From positions 434,001 through 498,000 of the forward strand of contig JAWWUD010000053.1 of assembly GCA_033964015.1 (NCBI GenBank): 64,000 nt of DNA, written 5' to 3'. Positions 1-12,100 of this stretch are shown here, piece by piece. The notes under the pieces were generated by a model. The model had not been told where the DNA came from. It did not search any database and saw only the letters and a program-made list of their open reading frames with translations. The translations under genes and the position numbers were made by a program. The DNA is from Scolanthus callimorphus. Taxonomy: Eukaryota; Cnidaria; Anthozoa; Actiniaria; Edwardsiidae. How positions within the stretch are numbered: the first letter of the stretch is position 1; each line of letters begins with the position of its first letter.

Positions 1-792
1 CACAGGGCTCCTCGGCTCTGGTTCCGTCAGCACCCCCGCGTCTGAAAAGACGAGCAAAAATTTGCTATATTTATGAACACCGCCGGCAAAACGCATTTGC
101 CATGCGCTAATGATTCGCTTCCTGTGAAATGAAAACAAAAGAAATAATCATACATAACAAGGATATCTCGTGCTCTCTTGGAAATTTGGAAAACGTAAGC
201 TCCAGACACAAAACGTAAGGCCAAAAATTGCAGAGCAACTAGAATATGATCATATCTTTCTCTGAACTTTTGCACCTCGCAATTTAAGGCTTGCACCCGA
301 GGCGAAAATTCTTGTTTAAAGCCAAATTTATCGTTCGCTGTTGTTATGTAGATTTGTTCAATTGTCTTCATTTCACAGGCCAGTGAATGTTTAGCGCATG
401 TGAACTGCGTTTTGCCGCGGTGTCATTTTTATGTTATACCTAAAGCCTGACTAGCACATACACACATGCATAGCGTTTTGTGCTTTAAGGCGACCCGGAA
501 CAATGATTGGACTTATGATCGACTGCATATCTCAAAACAGCCAATCAGAATGCAAGATGATCACATAATGTAAATGTGGTGTTGAAAAAGAAGCTAATAA
601 CTTGGTAACATAATGATGAAGTCTTTAAACTGAAAACTTCCCTAATATGTTGAAAACTATTCTTGGAGTTTCGTCAAGTTTTAGACTGGTATTTTAAATT
701 CAGTGCAAGTTAGATATAAGCGAACAAATGCGCAAATACAGCAAAATGTATAGCGCCGCCATGTCGGAGACCCTCGGAAGGACTGGGTGCCG
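1..792. other. Non-genic stretch
   Basis: No conserved gene seen. A 114-codon ORF on the minus strand (27-371) has a mildly coiled-coil-like middle (RVQALNCEVQKFRERYDHI), but I could not attach it to splice sites in phase with the kinesin tail, so it is not called. Confidence 0.4.
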
Positions 793-922
793 TCAACCTC
801 GTTCTCTGCCTGGTCTTTTTTTATCATTAAAAGCCTTCTTGGTCTTCTTGGTAATTTCTAAGAAATCTTGAAATTTTCTGCCATCTTGAAAATTACCCAG
901 AAGACCCTGGGAACGAGGTTGA
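793..922. mobile_element. Short inverted-repeat element (MITE)
   Basis: About 130 bp bounded by inverted TCAACCTCGTT / AACGAGGTTGA, with inner AGACCCTGGGAACGAGG. The same termini recur at 8446-8560, so this is a dispersed family. No coding capacity. Confidence 0.75.
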
Positions 923-2840
923 TGTACCGTAAGCCCACAATATGAGCTAACATTGTCCAAAATGTGATTTATTTGCAAAATATATTCACTTATAAACATG
1001 TTGACTTTCATCGAACGCTCCAAACGGGAAAATACAGCGCCGATATTTCATAAGCTAACGACAGGAGAACCAATCAAATTTGGCGAGAAGAGTCCAATCG
1101 GGGAACTGTAACTGGTCTGAAAAGCACGGTTCCATAGAGTCCATAGCCTCAAAGTTAAGATTTTGATAACGTCATGTGAACACCAATGAATATTCCAGCC
1201 TAAATAAAACAGCCGATTGTTAGCCTACATTGTAGGCTTAGTTATTTACTTTTAGACACCCACATTAGCACTAACGTCACAATTCAATCTGATTGGCTGC
1301 AGTAAGATCTGATATCACAGTCATAAATTGCTTCACTAGAATTTCCAACGTTTGTGGAGCACACCAGTGGAGTGGGGAGCGCACTTAAAGAGGGCACATG
1401 AACTTAACAACCGGCGTATGCAGACAGCCTCAACCTCGACTAGAGATAGCAGCAAAAACTGCACACAGCCAACGAAACAGCCTTTAATCGGAGAAGAATA
1501 ACTCTTTGAAGCTTTGTTCATTGTTTCCGGAGCTTTGCTAAACTTAAGGAGGGTGCAAGTGCTGTTAAATACAACTGAATAAGAATAACTTGTGCTTACG
1601 TTTGGACGTGCAGGTGAATATGCCTAAAACGGAGAAGACAAAAACATACGTCTATACTACGACTAATAAACAATGCTAGTGCGTATTATGAATCAATAAA
1701 ACGCTTAGGCAAAATGCACTGTCGCCATCAAATTGATGACTAAGGTGTCGAATGTTACTGTAGACTCGCACGTTATGCATACAGGGCGAATTGCGATTGA
1801 TTTACGGAAGACGATTGCAAAATGCATAGAATTTATCAAGAACACTTACATATATACGAGTTCACAAACCTTTTTTAATTTTTCGCCGCAATGATTGCAC
1901 TGGCTCGTCGGTTTGAGTTTGTTGGTCGACCTAAAATTCATAGATGGTGGTCAGTACCTTTCGGTCAGTCACTTTTCGGATCCGATCCGACAACACTCTG
2001 CGAAGTATGATTTGCAAGCCGGAGACGGTAACTTTCAAGTCGGCAGCTGTGAAAATGCCTCCCACAACACGATAAAACCCGCGTGAAATATCGTAAGACA
2101 TTAGCGATATATGCTTTGGAAGGTGCGGTAAGTTTTGGATACAAAAGGAACGAGAACCCTGCAAGATACAGCGTTGAGAGCTCCAGAAGACTCAGAAAAC
2201 GTGTGAAACCACGTTATTCTGGAAAACTACTCGGATTTTACCGATGACTGGCGAAGTGACTCGGGACTGTTGTTCTTTCAATACGGGATATTACACAAGT
2301 CTTAACTGTTGGGGGTAGAGAGGGGTTATTGTGGGTTTTTATATGCAATGAGGCGAAAGTGCAGTCGATGCAAGTTCGATATATACTAACTGGGCAACAC
2401 AGGCATCCTGAATAGTGTCACTGCCCTAACGGGCAGCAATAACCACTGACCTTGGGAATGTTGGGCATCAATCTTCCGCCTTCCTCGTCACTAGCCTGGG
2501 TGACCGAGCGGTTTTGTAGCACTAGAATACAGCTCATCACGGTCTTGTTCACCAGCAATAGATTGACGGCTTGCTCGAGCACCGACAAGGGGAGCTCTAG
2601 GTTAGACCTATCATTGGTTTTCCCACCTGGTGATCAGAAAAAAACGTGGTTAACAACCAAGAACACAACCTCTATGCTGTGTGGCAAATTTGAATGTGAG
2701 AAATGAATCATAAAGTTATGATGACATGCTTACGGCGGCATTCATTACACTCTATGTAAGTATTTTTCCGGGCAATGCTGCCTCGAAAGAAAACTACCGA
2801 ATAGGAATTAGTTCCTTCGTAAAACAAAAAGAACAACATT
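923..2840. other. Non-genic stretch
   Basis: Nothing recognisable apart from a small perfect hairpin near 1218-1240 (AGCCTACA / TGTAGGCT) and short overlapping ORFs on both strands around 1895-2164 that show no family signature. Confidence 0.4.
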
Positions 2841-2844
2841 CAAG

Positions 2845-2916
2845 TGACTCCAGTGGGATTCGAACCCCACGACTAACGGCTGTAAAGCCTCCATTAGCAT
2901 ACGTCGTCATCTATTT
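2845..2916 (-). repeat. tRNA-like 3' half (degenerate)
   Basis: The minus strand contains GGTTCGAATCCCAC, a good pol III B box with a T-arm-like stem. The expected A box upstream is not convincing and the T loop has one extra base. Probably a tRNA-derived SINE or decayed tRNA, not a working tRNA gene. Confidence 0.35.
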
Positions 2917-3023
2917 AACAATTAGACCTCGAGGCCGAATGTGCTATGATGAATAGACCATGAGGCCGAAGGCCGAATGGTCTATTGATATCATAGCACA
3001 TGAGGACGAGAGGTCTAATTGTT
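2917..3023. mobile_element. Nested palindromic element
   Basis: Outer arms AACAATTAGACCTC / GAGGTCTAATTGTT; middle arms TGTGCTATGAT / ATCATAGCACA; inner arms TAGACCAT / ATGGTCTA, with GAGGCCGAA spacers. A fold-back element; related TAATAGACCATTAG pieces follow at 3118-3178. Confidence 0.7.
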
Positions 3024-3670
3024 TTAGTAATGTTTTAGTTTTGGCAATTAATTCCATTATTTTACGTTGCAAATTATTTTACGTTGCAAAGAAAGGTGGT
3101 GGTTTTGCCAGGTAATCACTAATAGACCATTAGTAGCTCAGCCAATCAGAATGCAGGATTTGTAATAGACCATTAGCTGGTTTATACGAAATTATAATAT
3201 TCTTAGCCGTTTGAAAAGGCTCCGAGGTGGAAAGCCTGTCGGAGGTGGAAACTATCATCGTGGATATGATACATATCACTCACAGGGTTGCAGGCTGGTG
3301 TAAGTTTTTTTCAAGTCGATGCGAAGGAAGCTGCCATTCAGATATTTTCTTTAGCGGGACACGCTGTCCGCCATGTCATTCTCATTAGTTTTGTTTTTAA
3401 AATTTGAGCTCAGACCCAGGAAAATTATGTTGTTTTAGGCGTTATTTAGCAAAGCAAGAGATCTCACGAGCTCCATGTTTCTTCGCACGGACGTGCCTGG
3501 GAAGCCATTCAAATGCACGCGCCAAGAGAAAAACAAGCAAAAAACTCCGAAGATGAGTTGCTTGTGCAAAAGTTAAAGGTCTCCAAACAGATCACTAAGG
3601 CGTCTTTCGGGTGAACCTACACCAGAAACGTTGTCTAAAAAGACATTTTCTTGCATTGACAATTCATGAT
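3024..3670. other. Non-genic stretch
   Basis: Holds two copies of TAATAGACCATTAG-like sequence (about 3118 and 3164). Nothing else recognised. Confidence 0.35.
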
Positions 3671-3719
3671 AGCGGAGCTCCTTGCGGCGGCCGCCGCAAA
3701 GCGGAGCACCATACCTAAG
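3671..3719 (+). repeat. Structured element head (hairpin between GCGGAGC repeats)
   Basis: GCGGAGCTCC, then a perfect 18-bp palindrome (TTGCGGCGG / CCGCCGCAA), then GCGGAGCACCATACCTAAG. The same arrangement with a different palindrome is at 59361-59415. A matching tail in the opposite sense is at 8737-8771, so 3671-8771 could be one large, much-disturbed element. Confidence 0.7.
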
Positions 3720-3856
3720 AAAACAGCGTCAAAAACTGCAAATATTGTATTGGGTACCCTGTGTGAATTTATTGAGTAACCTGTGGAAATTGCTAGGGGT
3801 CGATCCGATTTTTGGACGTCTCAGAAGCCCCGGATGTTGTACGTGTTCCTGAAGCC

Positions 3857-3886
3857 TGACGTCACAATAGCCCTATTGTGACGTCA
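3857..3886. repeat. Perfect hairpin with CRE half arms
   Basis: TGACGTCACAATAG and its reverse complement separated by 2 bp. Each arm holds the CRE octamer TGACGTCA. Just downstream (3890-3980) a roughly 60-bp G-rich segment with GGGGCGCGTTGTCAGG is repeated twice in tandem. Confidence 0.75.
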
Positions 3887-3984
3887 AGCATACTCAACTT
3901 ACTGGGGGAGGGGCGCGTTGTCAGGAGGGAGGAGGGAGTGCTCAACTAACGGGGGAGGGGCGCGTTGTCAGGCGGGGGGGATGC

Positions 3985-5297
3985 TGATGCTCACGTGAAA
4001 GGTAAAATCGCAGGCACAAATACCAGCATTTTGGCAACATCCAAAAACGACTACAGGGCTGCTAGCGGTTGAAAAAACGACCTACAATAATTACTCAAAG
4101 GAGAAATGCCCGAAAAGAAGCCATGGAATCCAAAGATTTGGTAGAATGGGGAATAATAATCAAGTTGGAGTACTTTCTTTGCCGGCTTGCTCCTGAAATT
4201 CTTCCAGTCGGAGTTTCAAGGCCGAGAAATGACAGCTAACTGCAGAACCGTGCTATCACGGATTACGCAAAGGATAAAATACGCGAAGAGGAAGCCATAG
4301 AATACAAACATTGGGTCGAGGGATGAGGAAGGGATCGAGAATGATAAATTTGGTTAAAATTATCTCTAGTAGAAGAGCAGAAAGAAATGGAAGCACCAGA
4401 GACTCTCAGAGAGACCTAGACGGAATTGCGCCCGGGAAGAAGCCCGGGCAAAGCATGAGATCAGAGCAGAAAGTAAACCACCAAAGAGAGGCATCCGGTT
4501 CTTTTCCATCATATCTTTTTTAGACTACTCGTATATAGTCGAGGATTAACATGGAAACGGTTTTCGTTTGTTCCCCTATGGACTAACACTATTTTTTTGA
4601 AACAGAAACTTTCGGTACCTTGAAGCCCTTGAACGACACAACGCCTGACGAGCGCCGACACCGAGCGTGGTATAATTGGATCTCTCTTCTGGATCTCAAA
4701 TCACTTCACTTTACAGGAAGCGGAAATAAACTTTCAAAGTTTCTAGTGACAAACGTCTTTGTTCATCACCACCACGTGACCCGAAGCGGCAAGATTAGTG
4801 AAAGTAAAGTTGTACTGAGTTCCTACACACGATAGCCTGCTCTGTTTGTTTTCGAGAGGAGTCGTTTTTCACGAGAAAAAATACAGGCTGCAATTCTATT
4901 TAATTAGACATGGGTTCTACTTCTCCACTGAATGCGAAAGTGTCAGGACTATAGCTGAATTCACAGGAAATGAAAACGTTTGTCACGAGTTACAGTACAA
5001 CAACAATGGCGTCCAAAATCGAGCGCGGGAGTTTTCGTGTTTTGCCGTGTTTTGTGGGTTCTTCAACTCCCTAAAGACATGGAATAGCTTTGAAAGTCAC
5101 GGATATAATGGGTGCGGTGTGGATTGGAAACTCACTGTTCGCTGGAGTTGGACAAACATTCAGTATGAAGTGGATTAAACTGCAAGCTCTTTGGTAAGAA
5201 TGTTTTTTTGTTTTATGAGAAATATTTTCTCTGACTAGACCGTACGATTTAGAAAAGATGATCATAGACTTTCAACTGTGTTTTGGCCATTCAGTGA
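3985..5297. other. Non-genic stretch
   Basis: Several short ORFs, none with a family signature. A plausible initiator (ATGGCGTCCAAAATCGAGCG at 5006) opens only 22 codons before a stop and was not called. Confidence 0.35.
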
Positions 5298-6042
5298 TTT
5301 ATAGAATTGATTACTTTATTCTATCTATTGATAGCTATCTATTATAAGTTATTTCTTGAAAACTTTTGACCTGTGTTTCAATTTGTTTTGGATTCTTCGT
5401 GAGTAATGCACTAGTCAATTGAAACCCCCACCCCTCACCCCTAGGGACCCAGGGAAGGGTGGGGTTATCGTGGGGTTTAAAGCATTTTAAAACAAGAGTC
5501 TGTTCCGAGGGGGTGGTGGATTTGACTGGTTTTGATTCTGGAACCTGTCTCCACCCCCCGGGAATGTTTATTTGCTTTCAAATAAGTTATTTCGGTCAAT
5601 CTTTCACTTTGATTTTGGCCATGCAAATCTACATGTTAGCTAACGATGCAATTCATTGGAATCATTCGATTTATAGAATTGATTACTTTATTCTATCTAT
5701 TGATAGCTATCTATTATAAGTTATTTCTTGAAAACTTTTGACCTGTGTTTCAATTTGTTTTGGATTCTTCGTGAGTAATGCACTAGTCAATTGAAACCCC
5801 CACCCCTCACCCCTAGGGACCCAGGGAAGGGTGGGGTTATCGTGGGGGTTTAAAGCATTTTAAAACAAGAGTCTGTTCCGAGGGGGTGGTGGATTTGACT
5901 GGTTTTGATTCTGGAACCTGTCTCCACCCCCCGGGGAATGTTTATTTGCTTTCAAATAAGTTATTTCGGTCAATCTTTCACTTTGATTTTGGCCATGCAA
6001 ATCTACATGTTAGCTAACGATGCAATTCATTGGAATCATTCG
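5298..6042. repeat. 372-bp tandem duplication
   Basis: Two near-identical copies (5298-5669 and 5670-6042), beginning TTTATAGAATTGATTACT. Differences are single-base indels in G/C runs. The unit includes one terminus of the element at 5779-6276. Confidence 0.9.
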
Positions 6043-6276
6043 ATTTAATGCATTTTTTAAAGGGGAGGCCCACTCCCCTTTGACGATCATAGAAAGGTGT
6101 GTTCTTTCTTTGATGCTTGCAAGTAAAAGGTGATTTCGGAGGCCCCAAGGGTAGGGCATTTCACAAGAATTTCCTCCCGATGGAGTGGGGACTTAAACAG
6201 CTTTTGTTCAGGGGTAAAATCAAATCCCCAACCCTTTCCCGGTCCCAAGGGGTGGGGGTTTCAATTGACTAGTGCA
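5779..6276. mobile_element. Terminal-inverted-repeat element, about 0.5 kb
   Basis: TGCACTAGTCAATTGAAACC at 5779 (and again at 5407 by tandem duplication) matches its reverse complement ending at 6276; arms extend at least 27 bp into C-rich sequence. No transposase. Probably non-autonomous. Confidence 0.75.
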
Positions 6277-6565
6277 TAACCGGTTTGTCCCCAGCCAAAT
6301 ATAAGTTAAATGTTATGCATCAATAATATTTTCCTTGCTCAAAGGAAAGTCAGCAGAGTGCACAGAACGTTTTCCCATTTCTGTTGGATCAGAATAAAGA
6401 GAGCCTCTGTTATATGTTTCTGCCGTAGTTTCATTGTTTTCACCTCTTTCAAAAACCCAATAGAAGTATCTTGATCCAAGTTTTTCAAACTTTTCTCAGG
6501 GGGAGCATGCCCCCTCACCCTCAAACAGAAATTATTTTGTTTTTCTGTCTCATTTCTATTTTCTC

Positions 6566-6566
<1 letters not shown>

Positions 6567-6616
<50 letters not shown>
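6567..6616. repeat. Poly-C tract, about 50 bp
   Basis: Uninterrupted run of C, likely unstable and hard to sequence. It creates spurious proline or glycine ORFs. Confidence 0.95.
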
Positions 6617-7708
6617 ACCCCCAATTTCAGACCCTTCTACAAACTTGCTCCACCCATAATATGGAGTTATGTATTTGGAACACTTTGGACTTTGTGGCCT
6701 TCTGCTTAACACCCGTACGGCCAGAGTGTCTGGTCCAATATCTTTTGAAGGGTCTGCACGCAAGTATAGTACCTTGTGTTATTTCCATTATGAAATCTAG
6801 ATGGCAACCTGTTTCAATATACAGCTGAGGGTTTTTATAGAATTGGGTCGACATAGAGTTTCATTGTAGTACTCCAGGGTGGGGAACTTTGACATTATAT
6901 TTCTCCGTTTTTCATTTTGTTGTTCATGGCATACATTTAATTTCCAAATAGACCAAAATCAAGGAAGTGATTCTAAGTGTTTCAGTAACTGGATTTTTGG
7001 CCACTTTGTCAAAATTGTCCGGAATCCTGGTAAAATGTCTCATATTAATTTCTCTGGTGTATCTATCAATAATATTATCTTGTGAAATTATTCTACTTAC
7101 TATTCTGTCAGATAATGCAGTTTTTTCCACTGAGGAATAAATATTGTACTGAATAAATCATGAAAGTTATTGTGTCCCCTGGTTATTGTGTCCCCCAGCT
7201 GACCCCCAGCCAGTAATCCTCGTTGAGAGGGGTAGGCTGTATTGGAAAAAGTAAAAAAGTAAAGTCCTCCCCTGCCCAGAAGGGCGTTGAAAAGTGACCC
7301 CCACCCCAGTATTTGTATGGAAAAGAGCAGGGAGCATGCTAATTCTGACTGTAAGCCGTGGGACATGTGCCAAGCAATAAAATAAATCAAGCCAATCAAG
7401 CAATGAAATTTATTTGAAATTTGAAAATTTAATAATTACAAAATTTAAAACTGCAAACTTTTTTAGGGTTGAAAAGATTACCAAATATTTTAGGGGGATA
7501 TTTTTCGGATATTTTGCAGGGATACAGCTGAGGCACCAAATGAGGCAAGATATGGGATTAGGTGATATTTTGGTCCCCAGACTTGCCTCTAGACAATCCC
7601 TCTGTGTTGAAATCAAACAATTCACTTGTGACCGAGACAACTCTGGGCTGAGATATATGGTATTTGTGTAGGGACAGCATAAAACTGTCTATCTCAGGGG
7701 TCATATGA
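6617..7708. other. Non-genic stretch
   Basis: Low-complexity and short ORFs only. No recognisable gene or element. Confidence 0.35.
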
Positions 7709-8226
7709 GTCAAGAAATAGGACAGGGCAATTCTTGTTAGGGGTTGCTGTAAGGTCTAACAGCCCTAACAGTCCCAAACAGCATAGGGCTGCTGTTAGGG
7801 AAAAACAGCTGGGAGGAAGCATTCCTTACTCCCACGTCTTAAAGGCAGGGCACATATTATGATCGACACCTACAGCCCTTACAGCCCTAACAGCCCTGGC
7901 TGGCCTGACAACCCTAACAGCCAACAAACCTAACAGCCCTAACAAACCTAACAGTCCTAAACAGCAGAGAGGAAGCATTCCTAAAAGGCGGGGCACATAT
8001 TATGATCAACACCTAACAGCCCTCTGTTAGGGCTGCTAGGACTGTTAGAGCTGTTAAGACTGTTAGGTCTGTAAGTGGTGTTAGGGTTGTTGTGTTTATC
8101 ATAATTTGTGCCCCAGGTCTTTTAAGAGGTGGGAGTAAGGAATGTTTTCTCAATGCTGTTTGGGCTGTTAGGTCTGTTAGGCCTAACAACAGCCCTAACA
8201 AGAATTTCCCTGTCCTATTCCTTGAC
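7709..8226. mobile_element. Fold-back element with CCCTAACAG clusters
   Basis: Long imperfect inverted repeat: the left arm starts GTCAAGAAATAGGACAGGG, the right arm is its complement ending at 8226. Both arms carry CATTCCTTACTCCCAC, ACATATTATGATC-like and many TAACAGCCC units, which are tandem within each arm and inverted between arms. About 518 bp, non-coding. Confidence 0.8.
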
Positions 8227-8344
8227 AGGTCAGGGGTTGGGCCAACTTTCTTGATTGTGCGTGCCGCATATGTTAGCCACAACACCAAGATATCTTGCAT
8301 TTTTTTTCTCATGTGAAACAGGTGCCAGTTTTGTCCCTACCCCA

Positions 8345-8560
8345 ATGTTGTCCCAGGGTCTTCTCCATCGTTTTTCAAAATGGTGGTTGACTCAGGAGAA
8401 GACCCTGGGGGAGGCTGAGTCACATGACCGTTTCACAACAAAGGACAACCTCGTTCCCATGTTTTCAAACAGTGGTCATGTGACTCGGCCTCCCCCAGGG
8501 TTTTCTACTCAACCAACCGCCATCTTGAAAATTACCCACAAGACCCTGGGGACGAGGTTG
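8345..8560. mobile_element. Nested MITE of the AACCTCGTTCCC family
   Basis: CAACCTCGTTCCC at 8446 and GGGGACGAGGTTG ending at 8560 form termini like those at 793-922. Upstream, CCCAGGGTCTTCTCC / GGAGAAGACCCTGGG and GAGTCACATGACC / GGTCATGTGACTC are further inverted pairs, so two copies appear nested or rearranged. Confidence 0.7.
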
Positions 8561-8736
8561 ATATCCCGCCTCATGTGAACAAGCCCTACGGGTGTCTACA
8601 TTTTTATTAGTTGAGTTGTCCTCATGCTTTTTGTGTTTTGTAAAAGGCAGAAAGGCAATAATATTAGTCTAAATATAATAAATGTATTTTTGATACTACA
8701 ATTAACTACTACCATCTTTTATTCCTTATAATAGTT

Positions 8737-8771
8737 GGGAGCTCCGCTTTTAGGCAGTGCCTAAATCTATA
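8737..8771 (+). repeat. Structured element tail
   Basis: GGGAGCTCCGC followed by the perfect hairpin TTTAGGCA-G-TGCCTAAA and TCTAT. The same layout with compensating changes occurs at 60466-60500. Confidence 0.65.
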
Positions 8772-9052
8772 TATTAGTTAACAATTTGTTTTGCCGTTCA
8801 CCCCGAACACCCTTCAAAAACAGCAGGAGTGAATTTATTCAGGGATCATCAACTAGTATACATTAGAAATACAAGCTTTAATTCAAATGCAGCAAAAATA
8901 ACAATGAATATCTTTGAAATGAATACTTCTCTGGACCTGCCTTTTTTGCGTCACACGGAATTAATTAATGTTGCATAATAAAAAAAACAATTGCTATTTG
9001 GCGATAAAAGAATAATCCTAAATGCGAGATCGTATAAACAGAATGAACTTAC

Positions 9053-9121
9053 CTCTTCCAACAAGTTCTGCCAGCAATTTTTCCCGTACGCTGTCAAAAA
9101 GGTACCTCATTTGTAACGTTT
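9053..9121 (-). CDS. Kinesin exon 17 (last one found)
   Basis: Encodes [20 protein letters not shown] and VGR, more helical tail. Acceptor ACACAG, donor GTAAGT. The entry phase fits the second frame of exon 16, which is the main reason to believe that frame is coding. The exit is phase 1, so the gene continues. Confidence 0.78.
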
Positions 9122-12100
9122 CTGTGTTTATTGAAAAGAATAATGCATTTGATGAAATGTTAGTCTGCAAGACCGATTAGTATTTTTTCAAGTTATTTTC
9201 TTCGGCGATGATACAAATTTGACTTTTGGTGAAATGAGCTTTCAAATAACCCAACCTTGCGACTCGTTTCGAAAATGTAAAATAACATACAATAATAACC
9301 AAAAAGTGTTTAAATAATCCCTTTGTTTACACAGCAACATAGAGACCGCATCACAGACCTACCTGGAAGAGTTTGCTCTGATACCTCCACCAAAAATACG
9401 GTTGAAAAGAAATTCATAGTCTCGCCGTCCAGCTCCTGCTTGAGGTGCACCAAGTCTTTCTCCAGAGTAGAAACCTTCTCCGCTAAAAGTCGAAACGTTT
9501 CATTGTTAACCGCATCCAAATCATTCAAATACTCTTCATCCTCTTCTTCAGCTAACGGAACACAGACATTTGAGCCATGTGTTCGTCTTGTGAAGTCCTT
9601 TGAAAGATTCGATTTTGGCTCTATTGGCGACAGTTCACTGCCGCTGTGCTGGGAGCTGCAACCGCTGTCACTAGCCTGTCGACGTGCTCGTGGACTCAAA
9701 GGTTCTTGGTCACAGTATGATCCCATGCTTGAGCTCGATGCTGATTCGAGTCCTGTATTAACAACACCCGCCGAGCCGCTGCTTCCCTTAGATGATAGCG
9801 TTGTATTGGAGCCTCTTGTAGTAGAGCTTTTTAGCTCTCGAACTCTGCATGGCGAAGTTCCTTGTCCATTATCAGATTTTACAAAGTCTTTGGACGCTTT
9901 GGGGATAAAGGAAACTGAAGCATAAACGCCTCTCTCAGTGACTCAGTGCTGGCGACGCAACTAGAATCAACGGTTTGTACATTCCGTAAGCTATTTAAAA
10001 TAAGTCCCCCTTTCTCTAGCAAATTGAAGCCAACGTTTTCAAGCGCTTCATCTTCGCAGTCCGTCCAGCCACTGTCACGCGATGGAATGGTGACGGGGCC
10101 ACAAGAGTCTGCTAAATCCTGCATTTGGTATAATAACTGGAGAGACATAATCTCAGCTAGTAGTACATTATACAACGTTTCCGTGGACGTATGACCATTG
10201 GTAATCGGAATTTGTGGAAACTGCGACTCAAAACTGCTGCCCATACTTTGTGGTGATTGACAACCAGCATCCATGTAATTCTTCGTAATTTCTTGATGTC
10301 CTTGAATTAATTTCCTTTTCTCCTCCTCGAGTTGCTTTTGGAAAGTTTCCTTTTCTAGTGACTGGGTCTGCGCAGCACGTAGTCTCTCATCTCTGATCAA
10401 CTGTTCTAAGTTCTCTTTTTCCCGTTGTTCAATAGCCAAAGATCGCCTCTTCTCGTCATGTAGCTCCTGTTTTAATTTTTCCAATTCTTGTCTGAGCTCA
10501 CCAAGAGCAGCGATGTTATCCTTTTCCTCTTGTAAGACCTTCTCAAGGGTAGCGTTATTAGTATCCTCTAGAAGCAACTTCTCGCTTCGTTCCTCTTCAA
10601 GAAGTCTATGCAACGTTTCGTTTTCACCTTTTAACTGTTCAACCTGAGAAGATCAAATGAAGTTTACCTTAGGTTATGTGCATTATGACCGCAATCTTCA
10701 CCGCGTTAAATATCGCGTATGAAATTTATTGAATAATCTCTAATAGGTCCTCAAAACAATATCGTATCAGTACATAAGTCATTATGAAGTAGGAAGAGCC
10801 ATAATGTAGGTTATATTTTTTAAACGTCTGACAGACGCAACTGAAAGAACGTATACTATGGCCAATGGGTTCCATAAAATATAGATTTAAATAATCTTTG
10901 GGATGTAATGATGAAGCCTTATGGCGCCGGTATAATAAATATATCGTTCTATAAATGTGGATGATACAATTCATAGCCTGGTCACGCATTTGTTTCATAG
11001 AATCGCGCATGCGAGTCACGCAATTCTGAATCACGCTCTTCTACTCTTACGAACACGAACGAATTACGAACTATACTAGGAGTACCTTACTAATTTGGAG
11101 TACCTATATATCTTTGCTTCAAAATGTTGTAAAACTTAAGCAGAATAAAGACAATATGACGATTGTACCGGGAAAATGTTGTATAGGAAACCATTTGCAC
11201 AACCAAACATCTTAAACTAGCAGAGCTGCCGCCGAACAGAGGGGTGAAAACATTGTTAAGCTTATCACAGCTTGAAAGAATAACACTGATCACTGGGATA
11301 GAAGAGAACGACTGGAAACAGAAATACGGATTCCTTCCACATCTATTTCGATCGTTGCCTTAAAAAAGAACATGAGGGTTTTCTCATTTCAATATGAAGC
11401 CTTTATTGAAAAGGCATCGAAACTACAAGTTCATTTTGTATCCACCACCTGCAAAGTTTATTGTGGAATTTCTATTTCTGCGCGATTTGCTTCAGTGATG
11501 TCTATACAAACCGGCGATACAGTGTAGGAACTTCAATCCTAGTGAAGTAGAATTCACACTGAAACGCGCATACAGGCCTTTATGAATTTAGCGAAGCAAA
11601 AACGGCTATTCTATTTCATGTCATTCATCTATTTTAAAAGGCGTATTTATCTGCTTTTCGTATGTCACAATATAGTAGCGTGATCTATTTCTATAAATGA
11701 TATTTTTGAGGATTCATTTGAAACTGAATGTATTCAGGTAAATTCTCTTTCCACATCTAGAATGACTACAGTATTTCTTTTTTAAATACGAGAAAACCAC
11801 GCATGTAACTAGATCGGCGCCAGGAGAACGGAAATAAAAACATGGTTGTTTTTATTTCGATTTGATATGTCAAGCTGTTGGGACGACATGGGTTAGATTA
11901 TACAATTGCATACTCGGCATCAAAATGAATCCAAGACGATTTCTAATGACAGCTCAGCGGAAAACCTTGTAAGGCATGTTTACAGATTATTCTAACACTG
12001 AAATCAATGGGAAATGAAGTGCTGTTAGTTTATAAAGTGGGGTTGTGTTTCCAACCTGTAACTGGGCTTGCTCCTTCTCAAACTCCAAGAGCGTATCTTT

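Noticed and set aside
27..371. 114-codon minus-strand ORF as a kinesin tail exon
   Set aside because: No acceptor in the required phase precedes it without an in-frame stop.
1895..2164. Overlapping ORFs on both strands
   Set aside because: No motif, no splice support; neither strand is preferred.
2845..2916. Functional tRNA gene
   Set aside because: B box is good but there is no convincing A box, acceptor stem or anticodon arm.
6471..6763. Poly-proline and poly-glycine ORFs
   Set aside because: Generated by the poly-C tract.
7750..8230. Telomere-like CCCTAA repeats
   Set aside because: The unit is CCCTAACAG, not CCCTAA, and occurs in both orientations inside a fold-back element.
9323..9925. 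200-codon ORF on the plus strand
   Set aside because: Antisense shadow of kinesin exon 16, whose minus-strand frame has phase-matched splice sites.
9960..10010. Very short intron to explain the frame break in kinesin exon 16
   Set aside because: The only GT in the correct phase gives a 47-bp intron with a non-consensus donor; an indel is more likely.
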